This document shows positions 48,801 through 59,499 of a stretch of 64,000 nucleotides of DNA, in pieces. The notes below the pieces were generated by a model. The model had not been told where the DNA came from. It worked only from the letters and a program-made list of their open reading frames with translations, and did no database searches. The DNA is from Tubiluchus corallicola. Taxonomy: Eukaryota; Priapulida; Priapulimorpha; Priapulimorphida; Tubiluchidae. Position numbers and translations under genes: made by a program. Numbering within the stretch: position 1 is the stretch's first letter; each line of letters starts with the position of its first letter. Where the stretch lies: contig JAQGDQ010000044.1 of assembly GCA_030141605.1 (NCBI GenBank), positions 778,001-842,000 on the forward strand, read 5' to 3'.

Positions 48801-51800
48801 TTCAGTAAACTAATCGCAAACAATCGGTACATCTTTGTACTGCATGCATATTAAATGAGCACATTCAATACTCAAAATAAATAACTTTGATTAATACTGT
48901 TTTTACCTTCAGCAAATCAACAATGGATGACTTATCAAATGGCTGTGGTGGATTGGATGGAAGATCCATTAACAAATATCCATTCTCTTTCTTCTGCACA
49001 GTTAAAGGTCCACTCTTTGTTTCAAAAGTAAGTGAAGGGGATGTATTACCTATTTATAAAAAAATATTTAAAAACTGAACAATGTGATGTGCACCAGCTA
49101 TATTCTTGAGGTGTTACTTTTGAGATTTCAGTATAAATGGATATAAACATATTGTGTAATTATGAAGATGACGATGATGATGGTGATGATGATGAGATGA
49201 TAACGATGATGGTGCCAACAGTTAAAAGGGCAATCACTTAGACACTGATGTTACCTGTTTCTATCAAATAAGGTGGTACAACACAGCACATGTATCACAA
49301 TCTACTGAAATATTGATGAACTTACAGAAGCTGACATATATTTAGCATTACCAATTGAGAAATATAATACAGCAGCAGTAGCCAGAGTTGCATGGCCACA
49401 GAGAGGAACTTCATTAGTAGGAGTAAACCAGCGCAATCCAAAATGGCTGCCATGCTGAAAATCATTGCTTCCAGGTTGACTTAACAATTTTACAAATGCA
49501 GTTTCCGATATGTTCATTTCGCTTGCAATACTTTGCATCACCTCTTCTGATAAGTCATCGTGAGCCTAGAAACGACATATACACAAATAAAAACAAACAA
49601 ATAGCAAGGAATCTATTTATGATCTACTATCCGATAATTTTTTTATTGCCTTTGTTTCTTTTTTTATTGGGTAGCCAGACTATAACAATTTCAGTAGTAA
49701 TTATAGGGTCAGGTAAAATTTCTTGTTATTGTAAGAGTGCTTTGTCACTGCAATAATTACGTCCACTGTGTAAGACTGTAAGGTGTCCAAAGTTGATTTG
49801 AGGATTGGCTGTTTGGAAGGTCAGCACTCCGCTCAGTCCTTTTCACTATTAATAATTATTTCATGATTACTGATTAATGATACTGAATAAGAGGGTCGCA
49901 CTCTAGTTAAAATTTTCAGATAATGCAAAGTTGTACAATCCAATTAACTCTGCAGCGGATTCCCTAATTTTACAGAATGACATTCAGTAATGGAGTAGGT
50001 TAAGTAATGACTGACAATGTTATTTAATGTTGATAAACGTGAGGAAATGCATTGGGGTTTACAGAATCTTAAAAGAAATTACATCATGAATGGAAGCAGA
50101 ATAACTCTTCATAGTACAGATAGTAAAAGCAATATTGGTGCGATAATAACATTAAACTTGAAATTTTCCCAGCAATGTATTGTCGCTGTCAAAAAAGCAA
50201 ATAAGAATTTGGGGACGTTTCTAGAAAGAAAGAAATTCTTTTGAAATCACACATTGCTTTGGTTAGGCTTCATTAAAATTAGAATGTTAATTTTTTTCCC
50301 TTTTGGTAAAAAATAATAGTATAATATAACTGTAATGATTAAAATAAAATGTTAATATAACATTATAATTAATTATTGGTTGCTATGTATGGGTAAAGGG
50401 GTGACAAATGAACATAAGTTTATTAGACCACGGAAATGGAATAAATTTGATTGTTCCATTCTATAAACAAACCTTATATATAACCCCCGATAATATCTTT
50501 TAATCATAATTACATATCAATATAATATTGATATTCTTAAATAGTGATATTTGTGCTATTTTTCTGGTTTTAATCATGATTAAAAGATATTAGAATAATA
50601 AAAGATTATAAAATACTGACCAAGAAAGAAAACATTTTGCATAAATGTAGATGACAATAAAACTTTTTAAAAAGCGGTAACATTTTGACATTTGTAAATT
50701 TTCATTTCTGTGATAGCAAAATAAATGGAATGGTAATTTGTCTACCATGGTGACTGCCACACCAAGCCTAGTAAAGTTTAAATTTTTAAATGAAGATTAT
50801 TTTGTGGAAAAATACGGGGTTTCTAGAAGTGTGCCTGCTTAACTCCTAATCATTACAGCACAACATGCTGCAAAAGGGATGATAACATTAATAATAAAAT
50901 TAACAGCACGATGAATGACAAACTTCCTTACTTGCGAAGTCTAAGACCTAGCCATAACACAGTTATTGACGGTCGCTCCTCAACAATTTCCGAAATTGAG
51001 GTGTCAACTGTTTCATTATTAAAGTAAATACCCAGACATTTTTTATCAATATGAAAATCAACAACTTAAGCAGAAAACGAAATATTGTAATCAAATTCCA
51101 GCATTTTTATCCATGGCAGTCAGGTGAATTAATTAATGAAACGTGTTAAATCTCATTTTAAACGTGTTGAACACTTGCGGTACAGTTTCTACACTCTCCA
51201 TGCTTCACCTGCGTGTGGTGAATAACGTTGTGGCAGGATGAGGGCGGTCATCCGAAAAGTATTATTGTATGCCGGTACAGGTCTGCATTTACTGGCTGGC
51301 GAACTGCCGCGTGTTAAACTGTTGAAAGTACAGCAGTTTATTTTCATGTTGTGTAACTTTTTCGTATGTTATACGTGTGCAAATACCCAGAATTTGTGTA
51401 GCAGAGGATGTAGTAAAGCAACAAGCGATGATGACAGTCTTTTTAAGTCTACTGCCATGACGTCATCAGTGCATAGCCGCCCGAGCGCTGAATTGCGTGT
51501 ATAAAGCAATTGGCATAAGTAAAATCGAGCAATTATTTATCTAATTACTTAATTATTTTCGAAAAGCGATAAGAATATCATTTCAACACATCATCCTTAA
51601 ACTTTTGCTAAAAATTGCTGATGAGGCTGGGCTTTTACTTTAAGTGAATTCCAAGGGCCCACAACACGAGAAGCGAAGAAATGGGCTCTCATGTTAGTGC
51701 GAGAGCATTGTACAAATAATTTAGAATTGTCCATGTGAATCATGCAGTGGTCTAGAAAAAAATTTGTTGCTACACAAATTGGAACTATCACTAATGACTT

Positions 51801-52563
51801 TTTAACAGGTAATAAGATCTATAGTATCACGGCGTTGTTCAAGCAAAGATACAAAGTCAGGTTGAATATCAGAGGCCAGAGTAATACACCTCCATTCAGT
51901 TCTTTCTAAAGCATTTTTAAAGGTGACATAAGGTGAGTGACATTGTCATACCATTGCTCAATTTCAGACAAGTCTGCTTGTAAGATCTCTTGATCAGAGG
52001 AATTTCTAATTGGACGGTAAGGCTTTATATCATCAAAAACAGCGGTATACGTGTGTCAGGGGATACACAATCAGTAACATCATTGACAAAAATAAGAAAA
52101 CAATTGGGTCCTGACAAAGTCCCTTGAGGAATGCCACTGGTTATATTTCTCCAGAAAGTGGTTACACCATTTAAACCCATTCTTCGCTGTTTGTGTGTTA
52201 GAAAATATTGAAACCATTGGAGTAGTTTCCCTCTTATACCTGCAAATTCCATTTTTAACACGAGACGACGAAGAGGAACAAAATCAAATGCTTTTCTAAA
52301 ATCAATATATAGAATATCAATTGATGGGAGAGAAGGTGCATCAAAGAATTGCGACCAGTCATTTAGGCATTCAAGACTTGTTACAGTGGAACGTTGTGGT
52401 AATCAGCCATGACAAATCTATCCATGTTCAAAATAATGGGGGTAGCTGCAAAGGTGAGTGAGTTATTATTATTGACCTTGTTTTCCTTATTCAGGCAAAC
52501 TGCTGCAGGATTTCCAGAAAATGGGTAACTTGTAAATGCATCGACGGTAAATAACGACAACAT
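44804..52563 (-). CDS. PBLD: PBLD: phenazine biosynthesis-like (PhzF family) protein (6 exons, 296 aa)
   Basis: PhzF-family proteins have a diaminopimelate-epimerase-like double-barrel fold and act as isomerases on small acids. The substrate of animal PBLD is not settled. Coding exons, minus strand: 52563-52477, 49565-49352, 49049-48907, 47911-47823, 46358-46123, 44925-44804. All junctions keep phase, with 891 nt including the stop. The N-terminus MLSLFTVDAFTSYPFSGNPA matches the family start. NISETAF places the catalytic Glu at residue 50; LCGHATLA (84-91) and EDPVTGSAH (231-239) are the paired signature loops of the two halves. Length is close to human PBLD (288). The exon 2 donor is ATTG|GTAATG, which restores SIGNTSPSLTFETKSG; a second GTAAGT 30 bp further on would break the frame. 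The start Met is the only one before the conserved core. Probably cytosolic. Confidence 0.95.
45808..45847. repeat. AT microsatellite in PBLD intron 5
   Basis: About 40 bp of TA dinucleotides with one short interruption. Confidence 0.9.
48190..48520. other. possible Tigger-like remnant and small open frame in PBLD intron 3
   Basis: TACAGTCATACTAAACCTCG near 48190, then CTATAACATAAGG, resembles the CAGTAAAACCTCGCTATAAC ends of pogo/Tigger elements. A plus-strand 63-codon frame (48315-48506) starting MAVSGIKFEEPPFLLRE follows. It has no recognised domain and no clear partner exon, and it lies antisense inside the PBLD intron. It could be part of a decayed element. Confidence 0.3.
49155..49215. 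repeat. GAT-rich microsatellite
   Basis: Imperfect GAT/GAC/GGT triplets in PBLD intron 2, about 100 bp upstream (gene sense) of exon 3. Confidence 0.8.
49950..50260 (+). mobile_element. non-LTR retrotransposon fragment in PBLD intron 1, sense opposite to PBLD
   Basis: The plus-strand frame 50017-50244 reads MLFNVDKREEMHWGLQNLKR, then YIMNGSRITLHSTDSKSNIG, and later KFSQQCIVAVKKANKNLGTF. This is the FNVDKCKVMHxG ... YxMNG ... LGVxIxxxLKFSxQCxxAxKKAN segment just downstream of the RT domain in CR1-like LINEs. Upstream bases in the other frames still resemble the LQNDI part. Cys and other core positions are mutated and frames are broken, so it is inactive. Confidence 0.85.
50491..50592. repeat. 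102-bp hairpin-forming repeat in PBLD intron 1
   Basis: TAATATCTTTTAATCAT at 50491-50507 is the exact inverted partner of 50576-50592. Between them TATCAATATAATATTGATA (about 50515-50533) is itself palindromic. It could be a minimal MITE with TA-like ends or another foldback sequence. Confidence 0.8.
51595..52400 (-). mobile_element. non-LTR retrotransposon fragment (RT to C-terminus) in PBLD intron 1, same sense as PBLD
   Basis: The minus strand from about 52385 reads SIDILYIDFRKAFDFVPLRR, then GIRGKLLQWFQYFLTHKQRR, then NITSGIPQGTLSGPNCFLIF. These are RT palm motifs in order. After a frame change it reads VFDDIKPYRPIRNSSDQ, in which the usual FADD catalytic box has lost its Ala codon. The C-terminus is at 51791-51600 with RAHFFASRVVGPWNSLK. 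Deletions and frameshifts show that it is dead. It starts only about 75 bp from the PBLD exon 1 donor. Confidence 0.9.
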
Positions 52564-53044
52564 TCTCAACTTAATTAAGGAAAAGCTACGTGAAATAAAC
52601 ATTAGCACAAAAACAACGTATGAAAGGCGCAGACATTTTGTAATTGGCTTCTTGTACAGTGCTGCCGCAAAGAAAAATGCGGAGAAAACCAAAAATGCGC
52701 AGTGCATCAACCAGGAGCGGGGAGAATGTAGATTAGCCGTGTTAGGTGTTAGTTTTATCGTTATTCGTGTTACAAGTTGGTCAGATTTTATCAATTCGAT
52801 GACTTTAGGTAACTTAAATTATCCTACTCGCTGTGATTTACTGCACCAAGTGTGATTCTAGAAAGCACTTGTAAAACAGTAAGTCGATTCTTTAAGTGAC
52901 GCTGTTGTTATCTCAGTTGGACAGATGCGCCATTTTCATCTTCATTTTAGTGTAACTGATTACTGAACCGTGAAATTTTAGGGATTTGTATAATTGGCGG
53001 CATATGAAACCCAACCATCGAGAAGGCAGGTGACTTTCACGAAC
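52564..53044. promoter_or_regulatory. bidirectional intergenic region, PBLD / unidentified plus-strand gene
   Basis: The start codons at 52563 (minus) and 53045 (plus) are about 480 bp apart, head-to-head. The sequence has no TATA box or repeat that I can recognise. The promoter role is inferred from arrangement only. Confidence 0.5.
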
Positions 53045-54170
53045 ATGGCGAACATAAGTGACAAGTTGCCATGTGCGGAAAGGATAGTAAAAAGTAAGTA
53101 TAATTATTAATGTTTTTTCGATTTGCAGTTGAATGTACAGTTGTACCTCGTACGCTGCACGTAGCTACATGCTGTAGAAATGTATATATTTATTTAGCTG
53201 AGACGGGTTTATTTATATTAGGCACAGCTAAGCATAACACTTCGAGTTTTTCAATTTAAGATTGTGATTGCTAAATAAAATGTGAACTTTGGTGAGTTAA
53301 AGCGTAAACCAATTTTTGCTATATCAAAGTTCACAGTTATAGTAAACTAAAGTGAAACAAGTTGGAGACAGCTGCCTTTTTATATATAGGAATTTCTGGT
53401 ATTCATTTTTCATTGAATAAAGAAAATTTAAATTAATGCCCAAAAGAATGGATGATTTAAAATGTCTGTAGTCACATCATATTGTCCACTAATTAAGTGC
53501 TTGAATTTTTTATCTAATAATGACCGGTTAACCTTAGCTATTTTAGGCCTAGACGTCAAAGCAAAATTAAGTCCAAGTAAAAAAAGTAAAAAAGAAACAT
53601 TCTTTCTTAAAAATAATAATGTTAGATGTTATAAGTGGAGGAATGGATGTTAAGAAGTATTAAGTTAAAGAGTTAGAGAGATATTTTAGTAGATTGAACA
53701 TTGTCATTGTTCTTTATACATGTGAATGAACGTTACCCTGGATACATCTGCATACTGATTTCTTGTAAATTATGCATTAGCAGTGCTGCATCATAGTGCA
53801 TATAGCCGCAGTGGTTACTGTTTAGCAGGATAGCTGCATTGATGATTGCAAATTTATGCAGGCAAACCTTTCTTGTGTTAAAAAAACTGCTTTGGTCATG
53901 TCACATTGTGAAACATCATGAAAGATGTTTGTAAAAAAATGTGGTTGCAAAAAGTTGCAAAATAAACCATAGACTGAGGCTAGCCCCTCAATGTATGTTT
54001 CCAATGGATGTATCCTAAATATGCATCCTCTTTTCAGTACTCGTGTTGTTGTTGGTTTTTTCTTTTTCTTCGTAGGCGCTGTACATGAAAAAAGGCTTAG
54101 GCTTCGACTCTTAAAAGCAGATCCAATAAATTGTTTGGTTTGGGTTGATACTAGAGAATATCATGAATAG
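53045..54170 (+). CDS. first exon(s) of an unidentified gene
   Basis: ATG at 53045 opens 16 codons (MANISDKLPCAERIVK) and ends at a consensus donor AAAAA|GTAAGT (53093/53094, phase 1). A phase-compatible acceptor with a strong pyrimidine tract (TTTTTCTTCGTAG) at 54075 leads to an exon reading SAVHEKRLRLRLLKADPINC and then a TAG at 54168-54170. That would make a 47-residue protein. It is equally possible that exon 2 is alternative, or that the first exon joins exons further right. I recognise no family. Exon 1 is better supported than exon 2. Confidence 0.4.
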
Positions 54171-54199
54171 ACTAATAAAGTTGGATTTGTCGTATATGA

Positions 54200-54900
54200 C
54201 ATGTCTAAGATGGTGATGTTGATGTCATGTTCACAGAAAGCTATTTGAGGTTGTACTATACCTAAACTAATGTAGCGAAATTTTTCAGAGTGAATCCATA
54301 GTTCTTCTATGAGTGCTATAATGACGGTTATAATTAATGATCAATGTTAGTCAAAGTGTAGCTATCATCAAGCCTCTTGTCTGGAAGAAAGTTCTTAAAG
54401 GTTCTCAAAGCTTACTAGCTTCGCAAAATCTTATTTTGGTACTAGGCATTATAATACATGTTTAAAACTATTAGCTACAAGTTTTGTGCATGCCCTAAGT
54501 ATTTTTAAGTGAGTAGTCATAAAACTTTAAATTGGCAATAGCAATAAGTGTTTGAAAAAGTTTTGTATTAAAGTAGCAGTTTTGTTAGTTGCAGTGTTAA
54601 TGGTAGAGGCAGTAGCAAATAGCAATAGCAGTAATAATAAGAAGGCTAAACTCCGCAAAAAAGTTAGCGCATAACCCACGATGACAAACTACACCACACC
54701 CACCACACCACGCCACCCACACCCACTACATCATACCGTACCCCCCATGTCACACCCGCAAAACCGTCACTTTAACACGTTACTATACTAATACTAATAC
54801 TATACTACTATACAAATACTCTACTATACTATTTACTATCTATTGTGTGTTTCCTGTAGGCAGTACAGCCATAGCCATTAGCCAATGTTTGTGTCCATCT
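54200..54900. other. no gene seen
   Basis: AT-rich sequence. A CA-rich patch with repeated CCACACCA / CACCCA-type motifs is at about 54690-54770, followed by short ACT/ATACT runs. No coding evidence. Confidence 0.55.
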
Positions 54901-54913
54901 CTGTGAATGGTCT

Positions 54914-55012
54914 ATTCCATGTCATTCAACTGCTTTTCCTAGCTTCACATAGTTATCCCAATTTGCCTGAAGCCTTGTTTTTTATTATATGCATATATAT
55001 ATATATATGCTT

Positions 55013-55056
<44 letters not shown>

Positions 55057-55119
55057 TATACTATATACTATATATATATATGCTTGACTATATATATATA
55101 TAGTTGAATGACATGGAAT
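54914..55119. repeat. AT-rich palindromic repeat with 17-bp inverted ends
   Basis: ATTCCATGTCATTCAAC (54914-54930) is repeated in inverted orientation at 55103-55119. Inside, TA runs flank two copies of TATATGCTTGACTATATA (about 54999 and 55079) and a TAGTATATACTATATACTA palindrome at about 55052-55071. Confidence 0.92.
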
Positions 55120-55984
55120 ATATATACATATAATATTATATTCTGTAAATGCAAAATTATTAATATTAATTTATTTATTAGCCACAGTTGCTTGGCAGGT
55201 AGTTTTTAAACATTTTTGTGATAGTATGTGTACTTAAATACAATTCTATCAACCGTAGGAGCTGGCGTACAAAATATTTCAAAGTTAAACCAAAATAAAA
55301 AAGAATAAAAATTCGTTTCAAAGTCAAATTCAGAAAAATTTGTTAACCCGAAGTAAAAAAGAGATATTTTGGAGATTTTTGTAAAATCACATACGTGAAT
55401 ATTGGCATCTTCGGGACACAAATAGCCTTCTGGTTTGTTTAATGGTCTGAGTCACACTGGTATTCATGACATAGATTAACTTACAAAATCACACGTGAGA
55501 ATGACGATATGATACTTTTTGCCTAAATTTTGTTATTTTAGAAAAGTTAAATATTCGTGTTTCTCGTGTCATTTTACACTGTGCAGTATGTAGCTGTGCT
55601 ATGAGGAAGTGTAAATAATACACATATGATCACACCACTATGAAGCACAAGGGTACATGGCCTCTTCGTTTGGAAATCGTGTTATTACTGTCTAATATAA
55701 TACTTTGGTCTTTTAACCTTTAGATTTTGAAAGTCGATAAATGAATCTTTTGCATTTTCAGTTTATTAAACTTCACCTTATTGTTAGTAGTTTGGCTGCA
55801 AGGGCAAAAAGAATTTATGCATGCTTTACTTTTATTATAAATGATTTTTACAATTGTAACTCCAGACTTCCACACTTAATGTTAGGGATTTAAAAAATAA
55901 GTCTTTAAAATAGTATGAATAGCGTCTTAAATGATACAAGGCTGTGAGTTCAAGTTTTAATTTGAATTTGTTAAATTTTGTGAT

Positions 55985-56400
55985 TGACATTCATAAAATT
56001 TAGTCATGTGCTATAAAATTGTTCATAAAGAGCTATATCTAAATGTTGACAAACTTGTCAACAAAACCAAAAGTAACCATTCGCTCAAACTCTTTGTTAG
56101 GCGTACTGCAAAAAAAGCTTTTGCTGACTTTTTCTCGAACAAGGTTGTCCCTATCTGGAATAGCTTACCCGCACAACTAAATGGATTTCCACTTGTAACA
56201 GCACAGACCCAAAACATTTTAAAACTAGGTTAGATGCTGTGGACTTAATTGGATTTTTGCTTTTTGATTGGCTCTTATAAGCAAGTAATTCAGCCTCTGA
56301 GCGTCTCCCCAACATCATAAATTCGATGATTTTTTTATGTAAACACTTGCTTTTTAATTATGGTTTGTGTGTGATGTGAAAATAAATTAAATTAAAATTT
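55985..56400 (+). mobile_element. non-LTR retrotransposon 3' end (family A)
   Basis: The plus-strand frame 56006-56233 reads MCYKIVHKELYLNVDKLVNK, then LKLFVRRTAKKAFADFFSNK, then VVPIWNSLPAQLNGFPLVTA. The same C-terminus is seen in the two minus-strand copies at 5.2-6.1 kb. The 3' UTR contains GAGCGTCTCCCCAAC, shared with the 5.75-kb copy, and the element ends in a TTAAATTAAAATTTAAAA tail (about 56375-56410). Confidence 0.82.
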
Positions 56401-56419
56401 AAAAAATTAAAACTCTTTT

Positions 56420-58900
56420 ATACTTTCAAAACTGCATGAAATTTGCATGTAGTTTATTGCCACCAGGCAGCTGTTATATGTAGTTTTAAATCTGTATGTA
56501 ATCGTTATATTAATTAATTTTAGCGGCAATGTCACAAAAAGTGCTTTGATTACCCATATATAGTGTTCTGCTAATGGACCGTAGTGCTAGTGAACCAAAA
56601 AAATCGATTTTTTGCATAGGATAAGTGATTTTAAATGAACCAATGACGTGGTTAAATGAACAGCAAATTCCGAAAAAATGATAAGGGAAAAAGATTACTG
56701 TATTACCATAGTTCATGAATGACACTTGGCTGATGGGGGCCCATGTACTGAAGCCGTCATATGTACAGCAGGCAGCTAGGTTCTATTTTGGGTTTGCGGT
56801 TTCTGCCCTGTTTAACATCATTAGGCTGAAGATTTTCACAGCATCCCATGACCTACGCGTCTTAGTCGTGAAATTGTATGCCAGGGTGAGAAATTGTCGA
56901 ATCAAAATCTGAAGTTTAATTTGATTTATTTGTTGCTAGCTACTCATTAGAAACTCAGGACTTACAAGCGCTGCTGCAATTATGCTATGTGATTAAATTT
57001 ATGCAGGGTACCAGAGGCTGGACATCCTTTTACCACATCAGATATGTGAAGACCCTTTCAAAAACGTCAGCATTTGAATAATGTACAACTATGAATATTG
57101 CTCTAAATATGATAGACATTTAGGATAACTTAGCTTAAACTGTGTGCTTTATTTGTAGTGTAAAGCTTTTAAATCAGTCTTAAAATTTTTCAAATGGTCT
57201 ACTCTTAAACTTTCTACCAACTAACGCTACCTGAATAACAAGATTGAAAATCACAAATGTATAAAAAAAAGTTTTCTATTTTGAGCTGTCTCCCTGATAA
57301 TGCAATATGTAAAGTGAACCAATATCAGTCTTCTTCAACATAAGAAGTTGAGTATTTTTCTTATGACAAAAATTTCTGCAGAAATCAGACTGCGAGAGTT
57401 TATAAACCATTAACTTTAAGTTTTTTAATGTATGACTTCACTAACTTATGTGACCATTTAGTAAATTTAAATTAAAAAAACGTTAAAGAAATTAAAATGT
57501 AGATCCACTGAATAAAAAATCCCACAGTTAAAAAACAAGGAAAAGGTAAGTTCTAAGCACAACGTTTCGAAAAAAATTCTTTTTTGTACCTTTGTATTCA
57601 CCTAAAAAACTACTATAGTGGTTCGAAACGTCACGCACTTTCTTTGTTCTTTCTTGTTTTTTCTTATTTTTTTTGGTCACTGTCGCAGTTCTTGTTACTA
57701 AGAATACTATTGCATATATTGATAAATTCGGTACATTTTTTTCCACAATAGGGGCCATTATAGGGCTATATACCAGCTAAAAATTAAACACAATTTACAC
57801 AGAGTAAAATATTTAAGGCCTTTTTTGATCATGAATTTTCCGTGCCATAAATGTTCTCATTGACTTTAGGTTACATTTTTAACATTATTGCTCATCTTGA
57901 AAACGTGAACATAATAAATTAAATTTAAGCCACCTCTAATCTCCTCGTCACCCGTGGCCCGCATGTGACCTTCTCTTGGCTGAGTTAATGGACTAAGAAA
58001 ACAATCCGACAGGAGATACACAAACTCTGAGGTTTGAAAAACTTATGGCTCGTTTTTTCCTTCTTAATTTTAAAATTGGAAAGTTGGTTTCCGCATGTTG
58101 GAAATAAATGCCATGTGTTTCAGGGAAAAGTATAAATTATCCTACGCAAGGTGCTTATTTTCGAGCATCGATCAATACAAAAGCGGAATACGGTCAGAAA
58201 AGACACTTTTTGTCAGAAACACTGTATCTAGCTTTTGCTTTTAAATTCTGAGCTTAGCTATGGGCGCTATACTTGTACATACCTTTTCCATCATAAATAC
58301 TGTACATGTGGATAGCATATTCTCTTTTTAAATTTTGGCTTGCCGTTTAAATTTACATTAGCCGGTGTTACTGTATGTGTAAATTACGTGTACAGAATGG
58401 CATACTGTAAATGTGACGAAAGGGACTACTGTACAACTTAGTCTGTATTTACTAATTTTAGTTACCAGTAGTTTAAAAAATCGCATGTTTTACTCTAGAG
58501 CTTTTTTAAAAATGTTTAAACCCGGTTGGACTAATGTTCTCATTTTAGTTTACTGTTGCATCTTATAATAGAGCTCGTTTTTGATGCTAAATAGAACTCA
58601 TGCTTGCCCCGAATTAGACTATTTCTCTGTTTTGTAGATTTTTGCAGTAGTGGAACTTCGTAGAAATATTAATGGTCTCTTAGGAACGCATCAGTTAGAC
58701 TAATGTTCTGCCAATATCCATTCCTCCAACGTTGTGCAGTTACTTAAACTTACTTTCCATATGTTTTAAAACCCCCAAGGAAACAAATTTACCCATCTAT
58801 CTTCAACTTGCTTGCCGCTAGCTCCGGGTAGGAGTACGCTTTAATGATAACTGCTGTCTACCCTGTCTACGGGTCTAACTTTATGATTCTGTACTGCATA
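56420..58900. other. no gene seen
   Basis: About 2.5 kb of AT-rich DNA without recognisable coding exons or repeats. Short frames (56510-56725 minus, 57528-57758 minus) lack domain support. Confidence 0.5.
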
Positions 58901-58919
58901 ACAAAGTTGCATATATTGA

Positions 58920-59490
58920 ATTGTCAGTTCCGTCTGTCTGTCTGTCCGTCAGTCACTACTTTTTCTCGGCCGTGGAGTAATGTAGGTTATCTATACCTCG
59001 CACGGACATAGGGCATCATTCAAGCTGTTAGTTTTTCAATCAATCGGTGTAGTTTTGAACTTTTGACGCATAACAATTATACGGTATAATAAGAATATTT
59101 TTATCGCTATAATAAGCTGCGTACCGCGACTATAGGTTTATTGGTCATATATGTTTGTTTGTATCTGTACGTCATGCGTCTCTAGATGTCTATACTTTCT
59201 ATACGTCTATATGTATCTGTACGTTTATCAGTATCTGGCCATTTTTTTACGTAATTAACCGTCAAGTAACATTGAAGGATATCACCTCGCGCAGTGGAAG
59301 GGCATCTTTCAAGCGCGGAGCCGACTACAGAAGTTTCGGTCCTAAACATCTATCTGTCTCTTTGTCTGTCAGTCTGTTACCACTTTCGCTCGCTCCCGAG
59401 TAATCTAAAAAGTTGAAACGTCTTACAACTGTAGGGCATGGTTCAACCTCGTATACATACTGTAAATTTTGGGGTCAGTTGGCACAGCTT
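58920..59490. repeat. degenerate repeat with TCTG/GTCT-rich segments
   Basis: Related blocks recur: GTCTGTCTGTCTGTCCGTCA at about 58932 and CTCTTTGTCTGTCAGTCTGT at about 59357, each followed by an ACTTT...CG...GAGTAAT segment. The motif AGGGCATxxTTCAA occurs near 59008, 59299 and 59432. This suggests about three decayed copies of one unit. Confidence 0.5.
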
Positions 59491-59499
59491 TCTTGAAGA

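Noticed and set aside
49302-49351. Extension of PBLD exon 2 to the GTAAGT donor at about 49324
   Set aside because: It would leave phase 0, which does not fit exon 3. The upstream donor ATTG|GTAATG gives the right phase and the conserved protein sequence.
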